In this document: one piece after another, positions 28,194 through 36,380 of the stretch
How the letters are laid out: the number at the start of each line of letters is the position of its first letter
Numbering within the stretch: the stretch's first letter is position 1
From: Shewanella corallii
GTDB lineage: Bacteria; Pseudomonadota; Gammaproteobacteria; Enterobacterales; Shewanellaceae
Assembly (NCBI RefSeq): GCF_023349125.1
Contig: NZ_JAKIKT010000001.1
Span: 558,001-622,000 of the forward strand
Direction: 5' to 3'
Length of the DNA stretch: 64,000 bases
Notes under the pieces: generated by a model
The model's input: only the letters and a program-made list of their open reading frames with translations
Told to the model about the DNA's origin: nothing
Databases searched by the model: none
Made by a program: the position numbers and the translations under genes

Positions 28194-28495
28194 GCCGGAA
28201 AATACTTTGCGTTTTATGGATGAGTATGGGGTTAACGGCGTATGCAACACCTCCTGAGACCCGCTGTAACTTGCCGCAAAGTGGCATGAGTCCGGAACAG
28301 GCTGAAATGCTGGGGTCCTGGGTGTTGGAACAGGAGTTTATGTCCGGGTGCGTTACTGAAGAGTTAGCGGATCTCTGCGAAGCCTATTGCCCTGAAACGA
28401 ATGGCGCTTGCGATGATAACTGGACCCGGGGCTTAAATCTTTCTCAGTGGCGTTCTGTGTATCAAGGCTGCTTGGCTCCCAGCTCAGACGACTAA
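28190..28495 (+). CDS. Small exported six-cysteine protein, unknown function
   Basis: GTG at 28190 overlaps the preceding stop and follows AGGAGAGG, a strong ribosome-binding site. The 101 residues begin with a signal peptide (cleavage near TAYA/TPPE). The mature domain of about 80 residues has six cysteines (after RC, SGC, DLC, AYC, GAC and QGC), enough for three disulfides in the periplasm. No family recognised. Tight coupling to the hydroxylase gene suggests the same process. Confidence 0.65.
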   Translation: MSRKILCVLWMSMGLTAYATPPETRCNLPQSGMSPEQAEMLGSWVLEQEFMSGCVTEELADLCEAYCPETNGACDDNWTRGLNLSQWRSVYQGCLAPSSDD

Positions 28496-28516
28496 TAGCT
28501 AACTGGCAGTCTTGCA

Positions 28517-28831
28517 TCAGGGTCTGATGCGGCTGCGGTGTTGCTCTTTGTCGATGAGCGCTTCGAGCTCAGCCTGATTGGCGTCGTTATGGTTGTCGAC
28601 CTCCAGCAATGCCTTGCCAAACTCCCGGGGCAACTTCACCGGATCATGACACTGTTCACACACCAGAAGGTAATCGGGTGTGAAGCGCCATACTGGAATA
28701 AATAACAGCGAGGCCTTTTCGATCTCCTTCCACAAATGCCACTGGGTGACCTCATTACAACGGTGACAATGAGTCTCCAGCAGTGGCATTAAATGCTCAT
28801 GCTGCTTGTCCATTCCGATAATAAACAGCAC
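28517..28831 (-). CDS. Zinc-ribbon-containing small protein
   Basis: Protein of 104 residues beginning MLFIIGM, followed by a four-cysteine zinc ribbon: CHRC near residue 22-25 and CEQC near 58-61, with a hydrophobic stretch (LFIPVWRFTPDYLLVC) between them. This matches the small 'zinc-ribbon' family in which the N-terminal FIIG motif and the two CxxC knuckles are conserved. Function unknown. The gene lies 6 bases downstream of the M20 hydrolase gene on the same strand and is convergent with the six-cysteine protein. Confidence 0.75.
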   Translation of the reverse strand: MLFIIGMDKQHEHLMPLLETHCHRCNEVTQWHLWKEIEKASLLFIPVWRFTPDYLLVCEQCHDPVKLPREFGKALLEVDNHNDANQAELEALIDKEQHRSRIRP

Positions 28832-28837
28832 CTGATG

Positions 28838-30157
28838 TTACCTCTGTTGGTTGAAAAGTGAGATTGCACTGTGGGTCATGGCCTTTACCCCTGTGGGAAT
28901 AGCGTTGACATAGTCGGGGGCAAATTTACTCGAGTGCAGTGAGGGTAAAGTCTCACCACTTTGCATTGCCCGGGAATACGATTTGGGTTCCACCGCACCC
29001 AGCCAGAAAATGGTTATGGGCAGCTTATCCTCTGTGCGGCCAAACAGGCCAAAATCTTCGCCCGCCATCACAGGCAATGTGTCTTCTACTTTATCCATTC
29101 CAATAGCCTTTTCAATGGCCTGTCTGACTTTTGCTGTTTGTGCCGGGTCATTGTAAGTGGAGGGGATAGATTCCGATTGATGCACTTTGACCCTGGGATA
29201 GAGCTCGGGTGTCAGGCCCGCGCTCATGGCGATACCTGCGGTCAGACGCTTGAGAGCCGCTATCTGGGCGTCGCGGACCTCCGGGTTGTAGCTTCTCAGG
29301 GTGAGTTGAAGCTTGACCTCATTGGAGATCACATTGTGCTTGGTACCACCGTGAATAGAGCCCACTGTGATAACAGACGGCTCCAGTGGCGATAACTCCC
29401 GGCTGGTAATGGTTTGCAGCCCCAGCACTATGCGTGATGCCAGCACTATTGGGTCAATGGTGGTATGAGGGTAAGCACCATGTCCACCTTTGCCAAATAC
29501 ACTGATATCAACTGAGTCCACGCTGGCCAGGGCATATTCAGGTTTGATGCCTACAGTGCCAGCAGGTAAGTTGGCGCTGACATGGAGAGCCAGAATGTGG
29601 TCGGGTTTGGCAAACTTTTCAAACAGGCCGTCAGCCAACATGGCTTTGGCACCAGCACCGACCTCTTCTGCCGGTTGAGCCACCATCATCAGAGTTCCCT
29701 GCCAACTGTCTTTATTGGCAATTAGTTGACGGGCGGCGCCGATAAAGCTGGTCATGTGAATATCGTGACCGCAGCCATGCATTACTCCGGAACTTTGTCC
29801 CGAGGGCAAAGTAATCTTCACCTGTGAAGCGTAGGGCTTGCCGGTCTCCTCGGTAATCGGCAGCGCGTCGGTGTCGGCCCGTATCATCACAGTGGGCCCC
29901 TCGCCGTTGGCATAAAGGCCGACAACGCCGTAGCCACCGACCTCTTTAGTCACGTCGAACCCCAGTGCTTCAAGTTGCTTCGCCAACTTATTACCCGTTT
30001 GCCGTTCCTGAAACGAGAGCTCAGGGTGCTGGTGAAGATTCCGATAAAATTGCTCCAGAAACTGCTTGTCATTCTCCATATCCAGCGTAGGAGAGGCGGC
30101 CAGTCCCAGACTTGAGGTTAGCGCCAGTGTCGTCCCCAGAAAGTATTTGAAGATCAT
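28838..30157 (-). CDS. M20 family amidohydrolase/carboxypeptidase, exported
   Basis: Starting at ATG 30157, preceded by CAGGGACT, gives 439 residues with a signal peptide (MIFKYFLGTTLALTSSLGLAA). The M20D core follows: LHQHPELSFQE, IRADTDALPI, HGCGHDIHMTSFIGAA (metal ligands) near residue 130, AEEVGAGAKAML with catalytic Glu near 163, and PVMAGEDFGLF near 375. Such enzymes hydrolyse N-acyl or amide bonds of amino acids, as in hippurate or amidohydrolases; exact substrate unknown. The signal peptide suggests periplasmic action. It is divergent from aqpZ. Confidence 0.9.
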   Translation of the reverse strand: MIFKYFLGTTLALTSSLGLAASPTLDMENDKQFLEQFYRNLHQHPELSFQERQTGNKLAKQLEALGFDVTKEVGGYGVVGLYANGEGPTVMIRADTDALPITEETGKPYASQVKITLPSGQSSGVMHGCGHDIHMTSFIGAARQLIANKDSWQGTLMMVAQPAEEVGAGAKAMLADGLFEKFAKPDHILALHVSANLPAGTVGIKPEYALASVDSVDISVFGKGGHGAYPHTTIDPIVLASRIVLGLQTITSRELSPLEPSVITVGSIHGGTKHNVISNEVKLQLTLRSYNPEVRDAQIAALKRLTAGIAMSAGLTPELYPRVKVHQSESIPSTYNDPAQTAKVRQAIEKAIGMDKVEDTLPVMAGEDFGLFGRTEDKLPITIFWLGAVEPKSYSRAMQSGETLPSLHSSKFAPDYVNAIPTGVKAMTHSAISLFNQQR

Positions 30158-30398
30158 TTGTAGTCCCTGATGTTGTGATGTTTTTGTCACTATTTATGAG
30201 TACATATCACATTATTTCAATGGCTTTGGCAATCCTGTATGTCAGTGCTTGCCAACCCGCTCCGGCTTGCAGTACTGATTTTTTACTTGGCAGACGGTTA
30301 AATTCCGCTAACTTGGGAAAGCAACTTGACCGCAGTGGTTCCCGGCAAGGGTCATCCGGTTTGGCTTAGCCGACCGGCCTGAAAACCAAGGAGCAATT

Positions 30399-31094
30399 AT
30401 GATTAAAATATTAAGTGCAGAATTTATTGGTACCTTTTGGTTGGTACTGGGAGGGTGTGGCAGCGCAGTATTGGCCGCCGGTTTTCCCGAGATGGGGATT
30501 GGCTTTCTGGGCGTTGCCCTGGCCTTTGGTTTAACCGTAGTCACCATGGCTTATGCCATTGGCCATATCAGCGGCTGCCATTTAAACCCCGCGATCACTC
30601 TGGGCCTCTGGGTCGGTGGAAGATTCGAAGCAACTAAAGTGATCCCCTATATGATTGCTCAGGTGTTGGGGGCGATTGTCGCTGCTGCAGTCCTCTACCT
30701 TATTGCCAGCGGTAAAGCTGGATATTCCCTGGCCAATGGTCTGGCTGCCAACGGCTATGATCTGCATTCACCGGGTGGCTATGACCTCACATCCGCGCTG
30801 CTGACCGAAATCGTGATGACCTTTATGTTCCTGATCGTGGTGCTGGGAGCCACCCATAGAGCTGCAACGCCCGCCATGGCAGGGCTGGCTATCGGTTTAT
30901 GCCTGACCTTGATCCACCTTATCAGTATTCCCGTGACCAATACTTCCGTTAACCCGGCTCGAAGCACCGGACCTGCTTTGCTGCAGGGGGGCTGGGCGCT
31001 GGAGCAGTTATGGTTGTTCTGGCTGGCTCCCTTTATTGGCGCTCTGCTGGCTGGGTTGGCGTATCGCTGGCTGGCTCCTGACAATGAAAGCTGA
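30399..31094 (+). CDS. aqpZ: Aquaporin Z
   Basis: Inner-membrane water channel of 231 residues with six helices and both NPA half-helices: HLNPAIT near residue 62 and [12 protein letters not shown] near 186. Arg after the second NPA and His/Cys residues around the filter fit the water-specific AqpZ type, not a glycerol facilitator. A good ribosome-binding site (AAGGAGC) precedes the ATG. The last 11 bases overlap the start of a DUF1801 gene. Confidence 0.95.
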   Translation: MIKILSAEFIGTFWLVLGGCGSAVLAAGFPEMGIGFLGVALAFGLTVVTMAYAIGHISGCHLNPAITLGLWVGGRFEATKVIPYMIAQVLGAIVAAAVLYLIASGKAGYSLANGLAANGYDLHSPGGYDLTSALLTEIVMTFMFLIVVLGATHRAATPAMAGLAIGLCLTLIHLISIPVTNTSVNPARSTGPALLQGGWALEQLWLFWLAPFIGALLAGLAYRWLAPDNES

Positions 31095-31500
31095 GTTATC
31101 ACCTGAAATTGCTGAGCGGATAAAGGAATATCCGCCGGCAGCCAGAGACAGACTTAAGTTTCTGCTGGTGAGGATAACAGCTACTGCTTTAGCGCTGGGC
31201 AAGGAGTCGGTAACCCAGGCGCTGAAGTGGGGAGAGCCAAGCTTTGTCGTCTCTGGTGGCACGCCGGTTCGATTTGGCTGGAACCCCAGTTTTCCCGACA
31301 GTGTATTTCTTTATGTTCATTGCAGTTCCCGCATTATTGATACCCTCAGAGAAGTGACTCCCGGGCTGACAACCCTGCATGGCAACAGAGCGATAGAGCT
31401 GCCGATAAATCTTCCCTGGCCTGAATCTGATATAGATACTTTCCTGACTCTGGCGCTGGATTATCACCAAAGAAAGCATTTGCCTCTTCTGGGCTTATGA
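31084..31500 (+). CDS. DUF1801 family protein
   Basis: From ATG 31084 the protein has 138 residues. The DUF1801 fold is indicated by [21 protein letters not shown] near residue 37 and the strand-rich [18 protein letters not shown]. The family is related to YdhG/YjbR-like proteins of unknown cellular role. The start lies inside the last codons of aqpZ (11-base overlap), so translation is coupled. A second, unrelated-length DUF1801 gene is at 47978-48325 on the other strand. Confidence 0.75.
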   Translation: MKAELSPEIAERIKEYPPAARDRLKFLLVRITATALALGKESVTQALKWGEPSFVVSGGTPVRFGWNPSFPDSVFLYVHCSSRIIDTLREVTPGLTTLHGNRAIELPINLPWPESDIDTFLTLALDYHQRKHLPLLGL

Positions 31501-31578
31501 TTGCCCCATTGGCCCTTGAGCTTGACCTGCCTGGTGAGCTTTGGGAGCATGCAGTAACTGCTTGTTGCCGGACCTAAA

Positions 31579-31692
31579 ATGAAAACCCTGCTGAGATTTT
31601 TATTTGCCATTGTCGGCGCCTTGCTGGTGTCAGTGCTGGTGCTGTTTGTGATCGCCTGGCTAATCGACACTGCCATGGTTAAGCCTGGTTAA
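31579..31692 (+). CDS. Tiny single-helix membrane protein (37 residues)
   Basis: A short ORF: ATG at 31579, TAA at 31690-31692. The sequence begins MKTLLRFLF and is hydrophobic through residue 30, then ends DTAMVKPG, a positive-inside single-span pattern. The ribosome-binding site is weak. Its position between two same-strand genes and the coherent membrane-protein composition suggest a real small protein, but the evidence is only pattern based. Confidence 0.4.
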   Translation: MKTLLRFLFAIVGALLVSVLVLFVIAWLIDTAMVKPG

Positions 31693-31773
31693 GATCTATC
31701 TTCAAGAGCCTGTTGCGCGCCTTTTAAGTGCGCGGTATAAAAGTTGAGCCTATTTCACAAGGAGTTGCAGTTT

Positions 31774-32415
31774 ATGCCAGTGAAACACCCCGGAATTTTC
31801 TCTCTTTCCCTGCCAGCATTGATTTTGGGATTGGCTATGCCAGCTCAGGTCCTGGCTCAGGATTTCTTTATCACCCCTGTGGGCGGTTATAGCTTTGGCT
31901 CCACGGAGCTGGATTTTGCCCAGAATGAAGGCGACCTGGAAGATAAGTTTTCTATCTCGGAAGATGCCAATTATGGCCTGATGTTGGGGGTAACGACCAA
32001 TGACCCGGGCGATGTATACCTGCTTTATTCCCACCAAAGTGCAACCCTGAACAGTGGCGGGGTATTTGCCGGTGAGCGGATTGCCGATCTTGCCGTAGAT
32101 TACCTGCATCTTGGCGGTACACTCTACTTCCCCAATGGCAATTGGGAGCCCTATGTGACGGCCACAGCAGGCTTGACTCAACTTCGCCCCGATGGTGGCC
32201 TGGATAGTGAGACCCGCTTTTCCATGGGGCTGGGGCTGGGAACCCAATATCGAATCACCGAGCATCTGGCTTTAATGGCTGAAGTAAGAGGCTTCGCCAC
32301 CTTTATGGATACAGATAACGAGATTTTCTGTGGTGACCAGGGGTGCGTCTGGAAACTGCAGGCCAGTACCCTGGTACAGGGCCAGGCCAATATCGGTATT
32401 CAGTTTAAGTTTTAA
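31774..32415 (+). CDS. Outer-membrane beta-barrel protein
   Basis: From ATG 31774, after CACAAGGAG, the protein has 213 residues. A signal peptide ends near VLAQ/DFFI. The mature part shows alternating strands (GGYSFGSTEL, GLMLGVTTN, VYLLYSHQSATL, YLHLGGTLYF, YVTATAGLTQL, FSMGLGLGTQYRI, LMAEVRGFATF) and a C-terminal aromatic residue (IGIQFKF), the signal for outer-membrane assembly. It looks like an eight-stranded OmpA/OmpW-type barrel. A CGDQGC loop may form a disulfide. Function unknown. Confidence 0.82.
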   Translation: MPVKHPGIFSLSLPALILGLAMPAQVLAQDFFITPVGGYSFGSTELDFAQNEGDLEDKFSISEDANYGLMLGVTTNDPGDVYLLYSHQSATLNSGGVFAGERIADLAVDYLHLGGTLYFPNGNWEPYVTATAGLTQLRPDGGLDSETRFSMGLGLGTQYRITEHLALMAEVRGFATFMDTDNEIFCGDQGCVWKLQASTLVQGQANIGIQFKF

Positions 32416-32419
32416 TACC

Positions 32420-32435
32420 TTCAGTGATCACTGAA
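32420..32435. promoter_or_regulatory. Perfect 16-bp palindrome upstream of the hydroxyacid dehydrogenase gene
   Basis: TTCAGTGATCACTGAA is a perfect inverted repeat, 23 bases before ATG 32459 and five bases after the barrel gene stop. There is no T tract, so a repressor operator is more likely than a terminator. Confidence 0.45.
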
Positions 32436-32458
32436 TGGTGATACAGGCAAGAAATAAG

Positions 32459-33421
32459 ATGTTCAAGAAACTTGTCGTCCTTGACGGCTATACCCTTAAT
32501 CCCGGCGATCTTGATTGGTCGCTGGTGAGCCATCTGGCGGAGCAATTCGTTGAATATGACAGAACCCCTGACAGTGAGATTCTGGGCCGCGCTCAGGGAG
32601 CTGACATCCTGCTTACCAACAAGACGTCGCTGAATGCCGACACCTTGTCGCAATTACCGGGGCTTAAGTACATAGGGGTATTGGCGACCGGAACCAATGT
32701 AGTAGATACCCAGGCCGCCGCAAAGCTGGGCATAGTCGTCACCAATGTGCCTGGCTATGGACCGGACGCGGTGGCGCAAATGGTGTTTGCCCATATCCTG
32801 CACCATTGCCAGCAGGTCTCAGACCATGACTTGGCGATTCGTGATGGTCAGTGGCAGGAGAGAGGAGACTTCTGTTTTACCCTGTCGCCGCTGATGTCGC
32901 TTAAGGGAAAAACACTTGGGCTGGTGGGTTTTGGTGATATTGGTCGTCAGGTGGCCAGAATTGCGGCCGCTTTTGATATGAAGCTGCTCATCCATACCCG
33001 CACAGAGCCAGATTTGAATGGCGTTGGCAATGCCACCTGGGTCGGTCTACAGGAAATTTTATGTAAGTCCGATATTCTGTCCTTGCATTGCCCTTTGACT
33101 GAGCAAACTCAGGGGATGATTAACCGGGAGTCTCTGGCGCTGATGAAGCCTGGCGCTCTGCTGATAAACACCGCCAGGGGCGGACTGGTAGATGAGCAGG
33201 CACTGGCTGACGCCCTGAATAACGGCAAGGTGTGTGCAGGGCTGGATGTGCTCAGCAGTGAACCGCCGCCACCAGATAACCCCCTGCTAAAGGCTGCCAA
33301 TGTGTCGCTGACACCACATAACGCCTGGGCAACCCGGGAGGCAAGGCAAAACCTGTTGAATATCGCACTCAACAATCTGATCGGTTTTAGTGATGGTCAG
33401 AGTATTAACCGGGTAACTTAA
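32459..33421 (+). CDS. D-isomer-specific 2-hydroxyacid dehydrogenase, glycerate dehydrogenase-like
   Basis: NAD(P)-dependent oxidoreductase of 320 residues from ATG 32459. The N-terminus KLVVLDGYTLNPGDLDW is the signature of glycerate dehydrogenase/hydroxypyruvate reductase (HprA) enzymes. The nucleotide-binding motif LGLVGFGDIGRQVARIA is near residue 152. Catalytic residues are in INTARGGLVDEQAL (Arg near 236), Glu in LDVLSSEPP near 265, and His in LTPHNAWAT near 287. It likely interconverts hydroxypyruvate and D-glycerate, but related 2-keto acids are possible. The frame extends upstream to another ATG at 32435, which would overlap the palindrome. Confidence 0.88.
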   Translation: MFKKLVVLDGYTLNPGDLDWSLVSHLAEQFVEYDRTPDSEILGRAQGADILLTNKTSLNADTLSQLPGLKYIGVLATGTNVVDTQAAAKLGIVVTNVPGYGPDAVAQMVFAHILHHCQQVSDHDLAIRDGQWQERGDFCFTLSPLMSLKGKTLGLVGFGDIGRQVARIAAAFDMKLLIHTRTEPDLNGVGNATWVGLQEILCKSDILSLHCPLTEQTQGMINRESLALMKPGALLINTARGGLVDEQALADALNNGKVCAGLDVLSSEPPPPDNPLLKAANVSLTPHNAWATREARQNLLNIALNNLIGFSDGQSINRVT

Positions 33422-33456
33422 CAATTAATACTACTAACTAAATATAAGGAATTTTC

Positions 33457-33840
33457 ATGACCATACTGCTGACCTGTTTACTGATTGCCATGCTGTTACC
33501 TTACCTGTCGAAGTTGCCGGTGGGGTTTGCCATGGCGAAGGCCGGTGGTTATGACAATGAGCACCCCAGAGCCCAGCAGGCCAGACTGGAAGGGATGGGA
33601 GCACGTGCTGTGGCAGCCCATCAGAACGCCTTTGAGTCTCTGCTGATATTTGGTCTGGGTGTGGTGGCTGTAATGGCGACAGACTCAGTAAACGACACAG
33701 CAGAAACCGCTGCAATAGTGCATGTGGTGGCCCGCATTGCCTACCATATTTTTTACCTCAGCAATCATGACAAATTGCGCTCTACTGCTTGGTTTGCCGG
33801 CATTATTCCCAGTTTTGTGATTCTGGCTCAGGCATTCTGA
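33457..33840 (+). CDS. MAPEG family membrane protein
   Basis: Protein of 127 residues with four hydrophobic helices and the MAPEG signature GARAVAAHQNAFESLLIFGLGVV near residue 47 (Asn, Glu and Arg of the motif are present), followed by ARIAYHIFYL. The eukaryotic relatives are glutathione-dependent membrane enzymes of eicosanoid metabolism; bacterial members have no firm role. The gene lies 35 bases after the dehydrogenase gene, with an AAGGAA ribosome-binding site, and ends with its own terminator, so the two genes may be cotranscribed. Confidence 0.87.
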   Translation: MTILLTCLLIAMLLPYLSKLPVGFAMAKAGGYDNEHPRAQQARLEGMGARAVAAHQNAFESLLIFGLGVVAVMATDSVNDTAETAAIVHVVARIAYHIFYLSNHDKLRSTAWFAGIIPSFVILAQAF

Positions 33841-33862
33841 GTTAATACTGTTTATCTCTAAA

Positions 33863-33887
33863 AGCCCGCTGATTGCGGGCTCTTTAC
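33863..33887 (+). terminator. Terminator after the MAPEG gene
   Basis: Stem AGCCCGC / GCGGGCT with TGATT loop, followed by CTTTACTTT, 22 bases after the MAPEG stop. Confidence 0.75.
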
Positions 33888-33992
33888 TTTCTTTCCCCCG
33901 CTTTATCTTACCACTGGTCTGTTTGAGTCAGTCTCTGCCTGAAGGAGACACAGCTTCGTTTTTCACGCTTCGAATCATCATGTTACCAGTGG

Positions 33993-34059
33993 GTGTCCGG
34001 GCTGTCCGGTGGCGGACACTAATGCAATAAGCGGACACTTTCTGGGTGTCCGCGGACAC
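33993..34059. promoter_or_regulatory. Cluster of GTGTCCG/CGGACAC half-sites, probable enhancer for the sigma-54 regulator
   Basis: Five copies of the heptamer or its complement: GTGTCCG at 33993, TGTCCG at 34003 facing CGGACAC at 34013 (four bases between), CGGACAC at 34032, and a perfect 14-bp palindrome GTGTCCGCGGACAC at 34046-34059. They lie 54-120 bases upstream of a -24/-12 promoter, as expected for an NtrC-type activator binding site. The neighbouring regulator gene at 38965 is the natural candidate. Confidence 0.75.
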
Positions 34060-34112
34060 TTAAGTAACTCTTGTTTGTTGTTAAAATTTTGAAATTAATG
34101 AATTAAATTTAT

Positions 34113-34127
34113 TGGCACGCTTATTGA
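34113..34127 (+). promoter_or_regulatory. Sigma-54 (-24/-12) promoter of the ABC export operon
   Basis: TGGCAC at 34113-34118, a 5-base spacer, and TTGA at 34124-34127. This matches the consensus TGGCAC-N5-TTGC in all but the last base, with exact spacing. It is 44 bases upstream of the adaptor ATG. The operon ends with an NtrC-type sigma-54 activator, which supports the call. Confidence 0.78.
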
Positions 34128-34171
34128 TAACTCAAGTGTAGATAAGGATTTTGCGCATTGAGGGTATACAG

Positions 34172-35434
34172 ATGATTCAGGACACAAGCGGACAGGACAA
34201 AGTTGTACAGCCATCCCGGCTGGCCAGCCTGAAATGGTGGTTGATACCTGCTGCAGCTGTCGCTGTATTGGCTCTGTTGGGGTGGCGTTTCGTCACAGGT
34301 TCCGAGGCCAGCCATTCGGTGCCCAGAGCCGATTTGGTGATGGATACCCTGACCCGCGGCACTCTGGTTCGGGATGTTGTGACCAGAGGAAAAATCGTGG
34401 CGGCCAATGCGCCGGTACTGTACAGCACCGAAGAGGGCACTGTGAGCTTGTTGGCTAATCCGGGCGACAAGGTTGTTAAAGATGACATAGTTGCCCGCCT
34501 GCACAGTCCGAGCCTGACGAATGAGCTGAAGCAGCAACAAGCGGTACTGGATGCCATGAGTGGTGAAATGGAACGTGCCAAACTGGATGCCAGACGTCAG
34601 TTGCTGACCGCCAATCAGGCGCTGGATATGGCCAGGGTTGAGTTGGAGGCTGCTGACAGAGAAAGCCGCAGGGGCGACCTGCTGATAGACAGTAATCTGA
34701 TTTCCCGTATCGACTTTGAGAAAGGCAAGGATGACCTGAAGAAAGCCAAACTCCTCTATGCCCATGCGGGTCAGGAGGTTGCCCTGATGCAGGATACTCA
34801 GGCCTTTGAACTCAAGAACAAGCAACTGGACGTTGACCGCCAGCAATTGGTGGTGGATGACCTGCATCGCCAGGTGGAAGCTCTGGCTATTCGGGCTCCG
34901 GTAGACGGCATCATAGGTAATTGGCTGACTGAGCAGCAAGCCAGAATCGGCCGCGCACAGCCTATATTGACCGTGGTCGACCTCAGCGCCTTTGAGGCTG
35001 AGCTGGCGGTGTCAGAAACCTATGCCGATGAGCTGGGCCTGGGAATGGAAGTGGAGCTGAATTTCGGCGATATCACACTCTATGGCGACCTCTCTTCAAT
35101 CTCACCCGAAGTGCGTAACCGCGAAGTGACGGCCCGGGTGCGTTTCGACCATCAGGACGCGATCAAACTGCGTCAGAACCAACGTTTGTCAGCCCGCATT
35201 CTGCTGGAACACAGAGCCAATGTATTGATGGTACGCCGCGGTGCCTTTGTCACCGAAGGTGGTGGCCTTGAGGCGTATCTGATGGAAGGCGACACGGCCA
35301 GTCGGGTGGACGTAAAACTGGGTGCCCGCAGCATGAGTCATATCGAAGTTCTGGAAGGTGGCCGGGAAGGAGACCTCTGGGTGATCTCCGGTGTGGACAG
35401 GTTCAACAACGCCGAACAAATCCGGGTGTACTGA
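34172..35434 (+). CDS. Periplasmic adaptor (HlyD/MacA-like) of an ABC export system
   Basis: From ATG 34172 (GAGGG upstream) the protein has 420 residues. There is an N-terminal membrane anchor (WWLIPAAAVAVLALLGW), the first lipoyl half (VVTRGKIVAANAPVLYS ... GDKVVKDDIVARLHS), a long helical hairpin of about residues 110-235, the second lipoyl half (IRAPVDGIIGNWLTEQQARIG), and a barrel domain. It is the periplasmic partner of the MacB-like permeases encoded downstream and probably contacts a TolC-type channel, though none is encoded here. First gene of the sigma-54 operon. Confidence 0.9.
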   Translation: MIQDTSGQDKVVQPSRLASLKWWLIPAAAVAVLALLGWRFVTGSEASHSVPRADLVMDTLTRGTLVRDVVTRGKIVAANAPVLYSTEEGTVSLLANPGDKVVKDDIVARLHSPSLTNELKQQQAVLDAMSGEMERAKLDARRQLLTANQALDMARVELEAADRESRRGDLLIDSNLISRIDFEKGKDDLKKAKLLYAHAGQEVALMQDTQAFELKNKQLDVDRQQLVVDDLHRQVEALAIRAPVDGIIGNWLTEQQARIGRAQPILTVVDLSAFEAELAVSETYADELGLGMEVELNFGDITLYGDLSSISPEVRNREVTARVRFDHQDAIKLRQNQRLSARILLEHRANVLMVRRGAFVTEGGGLEAYLMEGDTASRVDVKLGARSMSHIEVLEGGREGDLWVISGVDRFNNAEQIRVY

Positions 35435-35449
35435 GTGAGGAAGCAAATC

Positions 35450-35608
35450 ATGAACAAACTTAAGTGTCCCGAGCAAGTTATCGCCCTGTTGGCGCTGGCA
35501 TTGTTGGCGCTGGCAGTGGAGCTGAGCTTTGGCGACAGTATTGGCTGGAGCCGTTGGAAGCGGTTGCTCAGGTTTCCTGGAATCCGTTGGACTGGAACGT
35601 CAGCCTGA
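35450..35608 (+). CDS. 52-residue ORF between adaptor and ATPase genes
   Basis: ATG 35450 follows GTGAGGAAGC, a good ribosome-binding site, 15 bases after the adaptor stop; TGA ends at 35608. The product has a hydrophobic helix (VIALLALALLALAVELSF) and a basic tail (WKRLLRFPGIRW). It could be a small membrane subunit, or a leftover of a longer gene. The 54 bases to the ATPase ATG hold nothing else. Confidence 0.5.
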   Translation: MNKLKCPEQVIALLALALLALAVELSFGDSIGWSRWKRLLRFPGIRWTGTSA

Positions 35609-35662
35609 CTAATTTACAGCTCTGTATTGATTGAGCCGCAGTATCAAATAAGGAATTTAACC

Positions 35663-36370
35663 ATGTTATCCATGAAGAAAATCAACAAAGTATTTAAGAC
35701 TGATCTGGTGGAAACCCATGCGCTGCGGGACTTTGATTTGCAGGTGGAAGAGGGGGAATTTGTGGCGGTAACCGGACCTTCCGGTTCAGGCAAAACCACC
35801 TTTCTGAATATCGCTGGTCTGTTGGAGGGCTTCACCCAGGGCGAGTACACCCTGGATGGCGTGAATGTTTCCCGGCTCAACGACAATCAGGCCGCCAGAA
35901 TTCGCAATGAAAAAATTGGCTTTATCTTTCAGGGCTTTAATCTGATCCCGGATCTGAACCTAGCTGAGAATGTAGAAGTGCCATTGCGCTATCGTGGCTT
36001 TAACAGTGCTGAGCGTAAGCGCAGGGTAGAGCAGGCATTGGAGCAGGTCGGCCTGGGGGCGCGAATGAAGCATCTGCCATCGCAACTCTCCGGTGGTCAA
36101 CAGCAAAGGGTTGCTATTGCCAGAGCGCTGGCCGGCGAGCCGAGATTTCTGCTGGCCGATGAACCAACAGGGAACCTGGACTCCCTGATGGCCCGTCAGG
36201 TGATGGAGCTGCTTGAAGAGATTAACCGCAACGGGACCACCATCATCATGGTGACCCACGACCCTGAGTTGGCTCGTCGGGCACAGCGTAATATTCAGAT
36301 AGTCGATGGTCAGGTGTGTGACTTTACCCTGTATCAGGGTGGTGATGAGCCTCAGGCTGCCAGAGCATAA
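35663..36370 (+). CDS. ABC transporter ATP-binding protein, MacB/LolD type
   Basis: Cytoplasmic ATPase of 235 residues from ATG 35663, after AATAAGGAAT. All motifs are intact: Walker A GPSGSGKTT near residue 39, Q-loop FIFQGFNLIPDLN near 92, signature LSGGQQQRVAIARAL near 143, Walker B FLLADEPTGNLDS near 165, and switch His in MVTHDPE near 201. The ENVEVPLRYRG segment is typical of the LolD/MacB subfamily. It energises the two FtsX-type permeases that follow (10-base gap). Confidence 0.95.
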   Translation: MLSMKKINKVFKTDLVETHALRDFDLQVEEGEFVAVTGPSGSGKTTFLNIAGLLEGFTQGEYTLDGVNVSRLNDNQAARIRNEKIGFIFQGFNLIPDLNLAENVEVPLRYRGFNSAERKRRVEQALEQVGLGARMKHLPSQLSGGQQQRVAIARALAGEPRFLLADEPTGNLDSLMARQVMELLEEINRNGTTIIMVTHDPELARRAQRNIQIVDGQVCDFTLYQGGDEPQAARA

Positions 36371-36380
36371 GGAGAGCGGC

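Noticed and set aside
34121..34939. Minus-strand open frame of 272 codons opposite the adaptor gene
   Set aside because: It covers the sigma-54 promoter and the adaptor gene, and its translation has no domain features.
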